Below, in pieces: positions 1-6,834 of a stretch of 15,968 nt of DNA. Positions within the stretch are counted from its first letter, which is position 1. Each line of letters opens with the position of its first letter. Made by a program: the position numbers and the translations under genes. The notes beneath the pieces are model-generated. The model was not told the DNA's origin, ran no database searches, and saw only the letters and a list, made by a program, of their open reading frames with translations. The stretch lies in NCBI GenBank assembly GCA_945869725.1, contig CAMBPO010000051.1:1-15968 (forward strand), written 5' to 3'. This stretch comes from Klebsiella pneumoniae. GTDB taxonomy: Bacteria > Pseudomonadota > Gammaproteobacteria > Pseudomonadales > Pseudohongiellaceae.

Positions 1-591
1 TTCTTTGCCGGCAATCAGTTCCGACATCAGGTGTGCACTGTTCCAGAAATAATCACGCAATCGCCCCAGCAACGTTGCATCTTCACCAAACTGTTCTATC
101 AGAATATAACGCGCGCCTTCCAGTGCTGCCTTAACATCCGCAACGCCCAACTCACTATTAACAAAAGCAACAGCCTCCTGCTCCGGATCAAGTGCAGGAT
201 TTGCAAACAAAGCATCAGCAAGCGGCTGCAGACCGGCTTCGCGAGCAATCTGGGCGCGGGTGCGGCGTTTGGGTTTATAGGGCAGGTAGAGATCTTCAAG
301 TGTTGTTTTTGTGGAAGCCGCGCGTAATTGTGCTTCCAATTCCGGTGTTAACTTTTGCTGCTCGGCAATGCTCTTGATAATGGCATCGCGTCTGTCATCC
401 AGTTCACGCAGGTACAGCAAGCGTTCCTGAAGTTTACGAAGTTGAATATCGTCCAGCCCTCCGGTGACCTCTTTACGATAACGCGCGATAAAGGGCACAG
501 TAGCGCCGTCATCGAGCATGGCAACAGTCGCAGCAACCTGTTCCGGGCGCGCAGCAATTTCTTCAGCAATCTGATCAAACATCAATGACAT
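1..591 (-). CDS. tex: Tex, S1-type RNA-binding transcription accessory protein (N-terminal part, cut by window edge)
   Basis: Reverse-strand frame open from an ATG at 591 to the left edge, giving 197 residues of a protein that is usually about 770 long. The visible part matches the N-terminal helical (Tex_N) region: an opening like [19 protein letters not shown], then [17 protein letters not shown] (about residues 32-48), YLRELDDRR, and [19 protein letters not shown] (about 95-113), all hallmarks of Tex. The YqgF-like nuclease fold, helix-hairpin-helix and S1 domains would lie outside the window. Tex binds nucleic acid and affects transcription and toxin or stress gene expression in several bacteria; its exact role is unsettled. 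It begins 9 nt after the trmJ stop, which lies in the same frame, so it is probably translated from a trmJ-tex message. The Shine-Dalgarno candidate (AAGGA) is 13 nt away, so initiation may be weak. A second ATG at 582 is an alternative start. Confidence 0.93.
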   Translation of the reverse strand, partial: MSLMFDQIAEEIAARPEQVAATVAMLDDGATVPFIARYRKEVTGGLDDIQLRKLQERLLYLRELDDRRDAIIKSIAEQQKLTPELEAQLRAASTKTTLEDLYLPYKPKRRTRAQIAREAGLQPLADALFANPALDPEQEAVAFVNSELGVADVKAALEGARYILIEQFGEDATLLGRLRDYFWNSAHLMSELIAGKE

Positions 592-600
592 ACGTTTTAT

Positions 601-1452
601 CTAATCCTTTTTGTTGGCAATTTTGACGTGGTGATCCACATAGCTCAGCACACCGCGCAGAATATTGATCTCCATGGTATCAGGGCGTATTCGCATAAAC
701 AGCCTGCGCATGCGTTGCATCAGCAGACGCGGGTTATCCTGATTGTGAAAGGTCAGGTCGGTCAGCGTTTTTTCCAGGTGCTCGTAAAACAGCTCCATTT
801 GCTGGGCGTCGGCTTTGGGCACATCCCAGAATTCCTGTTCATAGTCAGGGTTGTAAACACTGTCGTGGGCAAAGCGCTGATCGCTCTGCGCAACCTCACT
901 GCCGTTAATTGCCAACCGTTCCAGCATGGCATTACGAATTTCGTAACAGATCACCATCACTGCAGCGGCCAGATTTAATGAACTGTATTCGGCGTTGGCC
1001 GGGATTTGTACATGATAGTGGCACAACTGTAACTCTTCGTTGGTAAGGCCTGTGTCTTCGCGACCAAACACCAATGCAACCTTGTTTTTGCCGGCATCCT
1101 GCACCACATGATTGGCACATTGACGGGGAGTCAGCACCGGCCACGGCATGCGACGCGAGCGAGCACTGGTGCCTATAATCAACCCGCAATCTGCCGCGGC
1201 GTCTTCCAGGGAGCCAAACACCTTGGTGTGATGCAATATGTCAGTCGCTGAGGCTGCACGCCGGGTGGCATCATCACTGGGAAACGGCGTTCTTGGTGCA
1301 ACCAATCTGAGGTCTGACAGACCCATGTTCTTTAGAGATCTGGCGGCAGCACCGATATTGCCGGGGTGCGAAGTCTGCACCAGAACAACAGCGATGTTGC
1401 CAAAATCGGGTAACGCATCAGGATGCGCGTCTGACACCGGGGAACTGTTCAA
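601..1452 (-). CDS. trmJ: tRNA (cytidine/uridine-32-2'-O-)-methyltransferase TrmJ (SPOUT family)
   Basis: About 283 residues, against 246 in E. coli TrmJ. All three SpoU motifs are present: motif 1 TSHPGNIGAAARSLKNMG (residues 27-44, with Arg38 at the place of E. coli catalytic Arg23), motif 2 VFGREDTGLTNEEL (about 128-141) and motif 3 IPANAEYSSLNLAAAV (about 150-165), which forms the trefoil-knot SAM site. GTSARSR and the C-terminal RRLFMRIRPDTMEINILRGVL helices also match TrmJ. The enzyme methylates the ribose of nucleotide 32 in the anticodon loop of certain tRNAs. No ATG is near the start. TTG codons lie at 1458 and 1452; the GGAG at 1460-1463 is 1 nt from the first and 7 nt from the second, so 1452 is preferred. 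The N-terminus is about 15 residues longer than in E. coli. It is divergent from suhB, as in E. coli, and leads into tex. Confidence 0.95.
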   Translation of the reverse strand: MNSSPVSDAHPDALPDFGNIAVVLVQTSHPGNIGAAARSLKNMGLSDLRLVAPRTPFPSDDATRRAASATDILHHTKVFGSLEDAAADCGLIIGTSARSRRMPWPVLTPRQCANHVVQDAGKNKVALVFGREDTGLTNEELQLCHYHVQIPANAEYSSLNLAAAVMVICYEIRNAMLERLAINGSEVAQSDQRFAHDSVYNPDYEQEFWDVPKADAQQMELFYEHLEKTLTDLTFHNQDNPRLLMQRMRRLFMRIRPDTMEINILRGVLSYVDHHVKIANKKD

Positions 1453-1512
1453 AATCAAACTCCAGAGTCTGTCCGGTAGCGTTTGCCGGGAAGGTGGTTT
1501 GGGTGGCCGGGG

Positions 1513-1541
1513 ATTATAACAACTAGTTAACGACTGACCGC
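1513..1541 (-). promoter_or_regulatory. Candidate sigma-70 promoter for trmJ-tex
   Basis: On the minus strand a perfect TATAAT lies at 1518-1513. Seventeen bases upstream is a poor -35 (GCGGTC, 1541-1536). Transcription would start near 1506, leaving a leader of about 50 nt before the TTG of trmJ. The match rests mainly on the -10 hexamer. Confidence 0.45.
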
Positions 1542-1558
1542 CAGCATTTTGCTATCAT
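1527..1558 (+). promoter_or_regulatory. Candidate promoter for suhB, overlapping the divergent trmJ promoter
   Basis: On the plus strand TATCAT (1553-1558) is a fair -10. TTAACG (1527-1532) is a -35-like hexamer with an over-long 20-nt spacer. It would overlap the trmJ promoter, so the two could compete for RNA polymerase. Weak call. Confidence 0.3.
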
Positions 1559-1622
1559 CGCGCCGGTTTCGAAAACAAGCCTAGCAGCATTAACAGCCAC
1601 CAGTTCACAAACAGCGGACACC

Positions 1623-2411
1623 ATGCATCCTGTTATCAATATTGCTCTTCGGGCGGCGCGCGGCGCCGCTGAACAAATCATCCATGTCAGTGACCGCCTC
1701 GATCGGGTTAATGTAATCGAAGATAAAAACGGCACGCTGGTGACCAGCATGGATCTGGATGCCGAGCGCACCCTGCTCTACCATCTGCAAAAAGCCTATC
1801 CTGACTACAGCATCGACTCGCGCCTCAGTGGATATACAGAAGGCGCTGACAAAGACCACGTCTGGCTGATCGATCCGCTGGTCAGCAACCGCAACTTCTT
1901 TAAAGGGTATGGTTCGTTTTGTATTTCTCTGGCATTAAAGACCCCACGAGGTATCACCCACGGTGTGGTGCTGAACCCGGTCAACAATCAGGAATTCAGT
2001 GCCAGCCGCGGTGATGGGGCGCAGTTAAATGACAGTCGTGTGCGCATCGGCAAAATGAAAAATCTTGAAAACGCCTACGTGTCACTGGACCCGGAACAGT
2101 CTCTTGAGGATGATTTTTTACCGCAACTACAAGCTCATTTGCTGGCGCTGCCGGTGCATTTACGCATGAGTGGCTGCCCTGCGCTGGATATGGTCTACGT
2201 TGCGGCAGGACGTCTTGACGCGGGCTGGTGTCGTGAGCAGCACCACACATCGTTGGCGGCTGCGCAGCTGATCCTGCTGGAATCCGGTGCGCTGCTCAGT
2301 GACCCTCAGGGTAATCCGCAAACGCAGGGCAGCAAGGAAATGTTGTTTGGCAACCCCAAGTGTTTTAAACATCTGCTACAGATCCGGCAGACCTTAAAAG
2401 CCCAGGCCTGA
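1623..2411 (+). CDS. suhB: SuhB-like protein of the inositol monophosphatase family with a degenerate active site
   Basis: 262 residues, against 267 in E. coli SuhB. The first 92 residues align without gaps to the E. coli sequence as I remember it (MHP-x-x-NIA-x-RAAR at the start). The fold-defining segments remain: LVTSMD (39-44), WLIDPL (81-86), SASRGDGAQLN (126-136) and ALDMVYVAAGRLD (187-199). The chemistry does not: metal ligand Glu67 of the EES motif is Arg67 (SRLSG), Asp87 of DPLDGTTNF is Val87 (DPLVSNRNF), and the WD of the C-terminal PWDFAAGE motif is replaced by TS (209-210). Only Asp84 of the main metal ligands survives. Phosphatase activity is therefore unlikely. In E. coli, SuhB is also part of the NusA/NusB/NusE/NusG complex that makes rRNA transcription termination-resistant, a role reported not to need the phosphatase. 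The conserved divergent trmJ neighbour argues that this is the true SuhB ortholog. The Shine-Dalgarno is weak. Confidence 0.88.
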   Translation: MHPVINIALRAARGAAEQIIHVSDRLDRVNVIEDKNGTLVTSMDLDAERTLLYHLQKAYPDYSIDSRLSGYTEGADKDHVWLIDPLVSNRNFFKGYGSFCISLALKTPRGITHGVVLNPVNNQEFSASRGDGAQLNDSRVRIGKMKNLENAYVSLDPEQSLEDDFLPQLQAHLLALPVHLRMSGCPALDMVYVAAGRLDAGWCREQHHTSLAAAQLILLESGALLSDPQGNPQTQGSKEMLFGNPKCFKHLLQIRQTLKAQA

Positions 2412-2444
2412 TCACCCTGATGAAACAGACAATAACGGCCTGAT

Positions 2445-3851
2445 ATGGCAGCAAACGCAGCGCTTGATAACAATAAACATAAAAAAGCCAGTGCTCGCCA
2501 GAAACTCACTGACGGCCCTATCACACCCATTCTGATCAACATGACTATCCCCATGATTGTGGGTATGGTCATGATGTTCAGTTTCAGCCTTGTTGATACT
2601 TTTTTTGTCAGCATGCTGGGCACCGAAGCCCTGTCTGCGATCAGTTTTACCTTTCCGGTCACCTTCACCATCATGAGCCTTGCCATAGGCCTGAGTATCG
2701 GCACCTCAGCGGTTGTCGCCAAATACATTGGCCGGGGTGAAGCCGAAAAGGCCAAACAAGCATCTACTGTGACCAACTATGTGGCGATTTTACTGTCGGG
2801 TTTTCTGGCAACCGCTGGCTATGTTTTTATGGATCAGATATTCCTGGCGCTGGGCGCATCTGCATCGCTGCTGCCGGTCATTCGCGAATACATGGATATC
2901 TGGATGCCCACCAGTGTATTGCTGGTTGCCATCATTTGCGCTAATTCGGTGTTGCGTGCCAATGGTGATACCCGCACGCCCAGTATCTTGATGGCGGGTT
3001 CGGGCCTTATCAATGCTGTACTGACACCTTTAATGGTCTTTGGTCTGGGCCCGGTTCCGGCGATGGGTATTGCTGGAGCCGCCTGGGCGACTATGATTTC
3101 ATGGATCGCGGGTGTGGCATTCCTGTTTTACTACCTGGCCATCCGACATGAGTTGATTTACAAAGGACTGCCTTCGGGGCCGGTATTCAAAAGCTCTGCG
3201 ATTGAGATGTTAAAAATAGGTATTCCGGCCTCCGGCTCCAATATGCTGACACCCATCGCCGCTGGCGTGATGACGGCTATTGTTGCCAGTTACGGTGAAA
3301 CTGCTGTCGCCGCCTTTGGTGTTGGCACACGACTGGAGTCGATTGCGTGCCTGGTTATTCTGGCACTGTCCAGCACCCTGCCCCCGTTTGTCAGTCAGAA
3401 CCTGGGAGCCGCACGCATTGATCGCATCGAGGAAGCCTGTCGCATCTCCATGCGCTTTGTCTTGGGATGGCAACTACTGATTTATGCATTGTTGGCATTA
3501 AGCGCCGGTCTGATTGCGTCAGTGTTTACGCGCGACGAATCGGTTGCTGAAATAATCAAACTGTACTTATGGATTATGCCACTAGGTTATGGCCTGCAGG
3601 GGGTCATCATTTTGTGTAACTCCGCGCTCAATGCCATGCATAAACCCATGATTGCGTTGTATCTGAGTATCGTGCGCTTTTTCCTGTTTATAGTGCCGCT
3701 GGCGTGGATAGGCAGTGAAATCGCCGGCCTGCAGGGTTTCTTTATCGGCGCCTTTACCGGCAATCTGCTGATGGCATTATTGTCGTGGATCACCTTCAGA
3801 CGGGTGCTCAAATCCGAGCGGGCTTTGTACACTGAACAACCCGCTGCCTGA
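2445..3851 (+). CDS. MATE-family multidrug/cation antiporter
   Basis: 468 residues and highly hydrophobic, with about 12 predicted membrane helices arranged as two MatE repeats (about 27-190 and 250-415). Family hallmarks are VDTFFVSMLGTEALSAISFTFP (about 50-71), the IGLSIGTSAVVAKYIGRGE segment after helix 2 (81-99) and the second-repeat ASYGETAVAAFGVGTRLE with LPPFVSQNLGAAR. These inner-membrane transporters export drugs or metabolites in exchange for Na+ or H+. The substrate cannot be read from sequence. The start is the ATG 33 nt after the suhB stop; an ATG at 2420 runs straight into a stop. No strong Shine-Dalgarno is visible. It probably shares the suhB transcript. It converges on the radical SAM gene at 3871 with a 19-nt gap. 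Confidence 0.92.
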   Translation: MAANAALDNNKHKKASARQKLTDGPITPILINMTIPMIVGMVMMFSFSLVDTFFVSMLGTEALSAISFTFPVTFTIMSLAIGLSIGTSAVVAKYIGRGEAEKAKQASTVTNYVAILLSGFLATAGYVFMDQIFLALGASASLLPVIREYMDIWMPTSVLLVAIICANSVLRANGDTRTPSILMAGSGLINAVLTPLMVFGLGPVPAMGIAGAAWATMISWIAGVAFLFYYLAIRHELIYKGLPSGPVFKSSAIEMLKIGIPASGSNMLTPIAAGVMTAIVASYGETAVAAFGVGTRLESIACLVILALSSTLPPFVSQNLGAARIDRIEEACRISMRFVLGWQLLIYALLALSAGLIASVFTRDESVAEIIKLYLWIMPLGYGLQGVIILCNSALNAMHKPMIALYLSIVRFFLFIVPLAWIGSEIAGLQGFFIGAFTGNLLMALLSWITFRRVLKSERALYTEQPAA

Positions 3852-3868
3852 GTACGCTGATACATGAT

Positions 3869-3898
3869 CCTCAGGGGCTGCGGAACAATCCCCTGAGG
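3869..3898. other. Perfect 9-bp stem-loop overlapping the stop codon between convergent genes
   Basis: CCTCAGGGG (3869-3877) pairs perfectly with CCCCTGAGG (3890-3898) around a 12-nt loop. It covers the last codons and the TGA of the minus-strand radical SAM gene and starts 18 nt after the MATE stop. No T run follows on either strand, so it is not a textbook intrinsic terminator. It could protect mRNA 3' ends or help termination on both strands. Confidence 0.5.
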
Positions 3899-5469
3899 CT
3901 GCCCATCAATGACCGTTCTGATTTGCTGGCCAGCTGTTCCAGCACAACAGTATCAACCGGGGCTAACACCACAGGTTCATCGATCTTGATGATACGCGGT
4001 GCGTCTTGCCCATCTGCAAAACTCAAGCGGTTGTTTTTTTCCTGGAAATCGAGCATCTCAAAACAAATGGACTCAAACTCATCCTGCGGCAACAGCTCAG
4101 GGTTTTCTTTGAGATTCAGTAAAAATCTGCGGTTCAGCGCGCCAGACAGATAGTGCAAAGATTTTTTGTCATGCATCAGTAAACCTTCGCGCTCCGCAAC
4201 CTCGTACAGGGGTGTTCCGCGCAAGGGAATGTAGTTGAAAAAGAAGAAAAACTCCGGAGCAATGATTCGATTAAGCTCCAGCGTCTGTCGCATGTTTTCT
4301 GCGGTTTCCAGCGGCATTCCGACAATATTGAATGTCAGCCGGTTGATACCGGCTTTTTTGCAGTTTTCAGCAGCTGCGATCACCTGGTCGTTGGTCATTT
4401 TTCGCCCCAACATCTTGCTGCGATAGGTTTCATCGCCACTCTCAATACCAAACCAGATAGTGTGACAACCGGCCGCTGCGGCCTTCTCGCAAAACTTCTC
4501 GTTCATCACCTCTACACGCGAGTTGATTGAAAAAGGCAATCCAACCTGTTCTTTGTAAAGCTCAAAAAACGCATTGACGAACTTCAGATTCGACAGGAAC
4601 AGCTCATCCCAGAATTCAAAGTAACCCACACCATATTTATCACGCAGGCGAATGAGCTCATCCACCATGGCCTGTGGTTCATACTTTCTGAGAAACTCCT
4701 TTTTGTTCTTCCAGCCATCGAGCAAAGGCGTGTTGCAGCAGTAGGTGCAACGGTATGGGCAACCTCGTCCGGTCATCACTGGCAATACCAGCTTTTCCTT
4801 GGGACCAAAAATTGACGTGTTGACGTTGTTAAAACCATCAGCCTTTTCAAAAATGTCGTAATCCGGGAAGGGCAAGGCCGCAAGATCGCCGATCTGATGT
4901 GGTTCGGTTTCAAAGACGGTGTCATCTGTCATGCGTTCCCACATGCCATCGACCGGACCATCTTTGCTACCACGCATAAACTGCACCAGATTACCCATGG
5001 CATACTCGCCATCACCGGTACAGATAAAATCGATGTTGCGGTTGGCGATGGTCTGCTGCTGCGACAACATAGCCTGATAACCACCAATACAAATCGCGGC
5101 ATCCGGCAGTAATTTTTTGATTTCTTTGAAGTATGGCTCCATGGGGAACCAATGCGGACTCATCACCGAAAATGCGATCAGATCAGGCTGCAGCGCCGCC
5201 ACGGATTTAGCAAAATTCTCCGGTTGAAATGCTTGTTCATCACGCAGAATCAAGACCGGACATAAATGCAGCTCTACCCACGGGAAATCACGTTTCAGAT
5301 ACGCGGAAATGCTCGCCAGCGGCATCGCTACTTCGTTGCCATCTGGCGAATAAAAACTCATCACCAGCCGTAACGGACGGCCTGCAGTTTTGGCAAACCA
5401 GCGCGAAAGTGCTTGTGGATAGACGGGCCGTTCACGACTGACCGCAATGACGTTAGCTATTGAACTCAT
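3871..5469 (-). CDS. Radical SAM protein with N-terminal cobalamin-binding-type domain, function unknown
   Basis: 532 residues from the ATG at 5469, which has GAGGA 4 nt upstream; an in-frame TTG at 5472 is less likely. The N-terminal third (about 33-165) looks like a B12-binding Rossmann domain: LRLVMSFYSPDGNEVAMPLASISAYL, then PDLIAFSVMSPHWFP, and ICIGGYQAMLSQ followed by DFICTGDGE. The DxHxxG cobalamin motif is absent, as is common in this class. The radical SAM core carries TGRGCPYRCTYCC with cluster cysteines 237, 241 and 244 (CX3CX2C), then FWDELFLSN, TIWFGIESGDE and LTFNIVGMPLET. The enzyme should bind a 4Fe-4S cluster and SAM, and perhaps cobalamin. Related proteins act as methylases or in pigment and natural product synthesis, but no substrate can be named. 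No partner gene is next to it. Confidence 0.85.
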   Translation of the reverse strand: MSSIANVIAVSRERPVYPQALSRWFAKTAGRPLRLVMSFYSPDGNEVAMPLASISAYLKRDFPWVELHLCPVLILRDEQAFQPENFAKSVAALQPDLIAFSVMSPHWFPMEPYFKEIKKLLPDAAICIGGYQAMLSQQQTIANRNIDFICTGDGEYAMGNLVQFMRGSKDGPVDGMWERMTDDTVFETEPHQIGDLAALPFPDYDIFEKADGFNNVNTSIFGPKEKLVLPVMTGRGCPYRCTYCCNTPLLDGWKNKKEFLRKYEPQAMVDELIRLRDKYGVGYFEFWDELFLSNLKFVNAFFELYKEQVGLPFSINSRVEVMNEKFCEKAAAAGCHTIWFGIESGDETYRSKMLGRKMTNDQVIAAAENCKKAGINRLTFNIVGMPLETAENMRQTLELNRIIAPEFFFFFNYIPLRGTPLYEVAEREGLLMHDKKSLHYLSGALNRRFLLNLKENPELLPQDEFESICFEMLDFQEKNNRLSFADGQDAPRIIKIDEPVVLAPVDTVVLEQLASKSERSLMGSLRGLFRSP

Positions 5470-5513
5470 CAAATCCTCGATAACAAGTCAGATCCGCAAA
5501 ATGGGCGTGGGAA

Positions 5514-5542
5514 ATAATACCACTGACCATCCGACAAAGGAA
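5514..5542 (-). promoter_or_regulatory. Candidate promoter for the cobalamin-type radical SAM gene
   Basis: On the minus strand TATTAT (5519-5514) stands 17 nt from a weak TTCCTT (5542-5537). Transcription would start near 5507, about 38 nt before the ATG at 5469. The call rests mainly on the -10 hexamer and its position. Confidence 0.35.
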
Positions 5543-5624
5543 CTCAGCTTACACGGGCGATTCTATTAAACCAATATTTGATTTATGCTGATTACCTGCT
5601 CAATCGACACACAGGAAATACAAC

Positions 5625-6179
5625 ATGGACGCAATAACTGCGCTGCATACGCGCGTATCGGTTTCAAGAGTACGCGCACCGGGTCCTGATCCGCTGACTC
5701 TGGAGCAGATTATAAAAGCGGGTTTGCGCACCGCAGATCATGGCCTGCTCAGACCATGGCGATTTTTACTAATTCGGGATAAATCCCTTGAAAAGCTGGC
5801 CAATCTGTTTGCTGATGCCAGTCTCGCCGATACACCGGACATCAGTGCAAGTGAACTTGACAGCATCAGAAGTAAAGCCCTTCGCGCACCGTTAGTACTG
5901 GTTGGAATCACCTGCCCCCGACAGCACCCCAAGATACCCATAACAGAACAACATTTATCCACAGCCGGTGCGCTGCAGAATATGCTGACAGCAGCACACG
6001 CGTTGAATGTCGGCGCTATCTGGAGAACGGGCCCGATGGCTGAACATCCGATTGTACGTCAGGGCCTGGTAGTCAACGAGTCAGAAAGCATCATTGGCTA
6101 CCTCTATATGGGCACTATCGACGGCCCGGTCAGGCAATTGCAGGAAGAACCCATCAACATGTTTGTTCAGGATTGGTAA
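5625..6179 (+). CDS. Nitroreductase family protein, YdjA-like
   Basis: 184 residues, the short length typical of the YdjA branch of FMN-dependent nitroreductases. Matching segments are the N-terminal MDAITALHTRVSVSR, where the Arg10 region contacts FMN phosphate in relatives, then ADHGLLRPWRFLLI (37-50), ITEQHLSTAGALQNMLTAA (about 106-124) and GAIWRTG (130-136). The last aligns with GGIWRSG of E. coli YdjA. It is a likely cytosolic flavin oxidoreductase using NAD(P)H; the natural substrate is unknown for this branch. AGGA (5613-5616) lies 8 nt before the ATG, a good ribosome site. The stop codon directly abuts the ATG of the next gene, so the two are almost certainly co-transcribed and may be translationally coupled. 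Confidence 0.88.
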   Translation: MDAITALHTRVSVSRVRAPGPDPLTLEQIIKAGLRTADHGLLRPWRFLLIRDKSLEKLANLFADASLADTPDISASELDSIRSKALRAPLVLVGITCPRQHPKIPITEQHLSTAGALQNMLTAAHALNVGAIWRTGPMAEHPIVRQGLVVNESESIIGYLYMGTIDGPVRQLQEEPINMFVQDW

Positions 6180-6791
6180 ATGTCTGAGAACACAAAAAGC
6201 ACAATAAAAATAATGCACAGAACCGTCTTTAATACGCCAGTGCTGACACCGGTGTTACGGTTTATATCCTCGGTCATACTGCGCCTCATAGGATGGAAGG
6301 CACTCGGAAAACGTACGGATAATCAACGTTTTGTACTGATAGCCGCTCCGCACACCAGCAATTGGGACTTCCCCCTGATGCTGATGGTTGTGCTCAAACT
6401 TGAGTTAAAGCTGCACTGGATGGGCAAAAGCTCCCTGTTTATGTTTCCGTTTGGAGGCATCATGCGCTGGTTAGGCGGTATTGCGATTGATCGCAGCCAA
6501 CACCATGGCGTCGTCGAGCAGGTGGTACAGCAATACCACGACAATCCACAGATGGTGGTTCTGGTTCCGCCGGAAGGCACACGTAGCAAAGTTAAAGAAT
6601 GGAAAACCGGCTTTTACCACATCGCCAATAATGCCGGAGTTCCCATCCTGATGGGCTATGTGGATGTTGCAAAAAAAGAAGCCGGACTGGCTGATTTTTT
6701 TTATCCAACCGGCAATATTGAGCAGGACATTATCGCTATCAGACAATTTTACAAAGACAAACGCGGTGTCATCCCCGAGAATGCCGACTGA
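6180..6791 (+). CDS. Lysophospholipid (1-acylglycerol-3-phosphate type) acyltransferase family protein
   Basis: 203 residues. The PlsC/LPLAT motifs are in order: HTSNWD, an HX4D catalytic pair (His58, Asp63), a substrate-binding MFPFGGIMRWLGGIAIDRS region (about 88-106) and PPEGTRS (130-136). A hydrophobic N-terminal stretch (about 20-40) suggests membrane association. The family transfers acyl groups to glycerolipid or ornithine-lipid acceptors at the inner membrane. The acceptor here is unknown, and the short form makes a side pathway more likely than the main PlsC step. The ATG directly follows the TAA of the nitroreductase gene, with no room for its own leader, so expression depends on the upstream gene. 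Confidence 0.86.
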   Translation: MSENTKSTIKIMHRTVFNTPVLTPVLRFISSVILRLIGWKALGKRTDNQRFVLIAAPHTSNWDFPLMLMVVLKLELKLHWMGKSSLFMFPFGGIMRWLGGIAIDRSQHHGVVEQVVQQYHDNPQMVVLVPPEGTRSKVKEWKTGFYHIANNAGVPILMGYVDVAKKEAGLADFFYPTGNIEQDIIAIRQFYKDKRGVIPENAD

Positions 6792-6804
6792 AAAACCAGT
6801 CGGC
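6783..6804. other. Perfect 8-bp stem-loop overlapping the acyltransferase stop codon
   Basis: GCCGACTG (6783-6790) pairs with CAGTCGGC (6797-6804) around a six-base AAAAAC loop and includes the TGA at 6789-6791. The TetR-type gene converges from the other side and ends at 6835. There is no following T run, so termination by the classic mechanism is doubtful. Confidence 0.5.
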
Positions 6805-6834
6805 GAGAGATTGTGGCCTGAGCAGCAACGCAAT

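Noticed and set aside
2306..2776. Minus-strand open frame of 156 codons across the suhB/MATE junction
   Set aside because: Both plus-strand genes are clearly recognisable families there; the reverse frame resembles no known protein.
4229..4251. A-rich run that might be a slippery frameshift site in the cobalamin-type radical SAM gene
   Set aside because: It encodes a natural run of phenylalanines before the NYIPLRGTPLY motif, and the frame continues normally on both sides.
5473..5624. Promoter for the nitroreductase operon
   Set aside because: TATGCT at 5584-5589 is a possible -10 but has no acceptable -35 at 16-18 bases, so no call was made.
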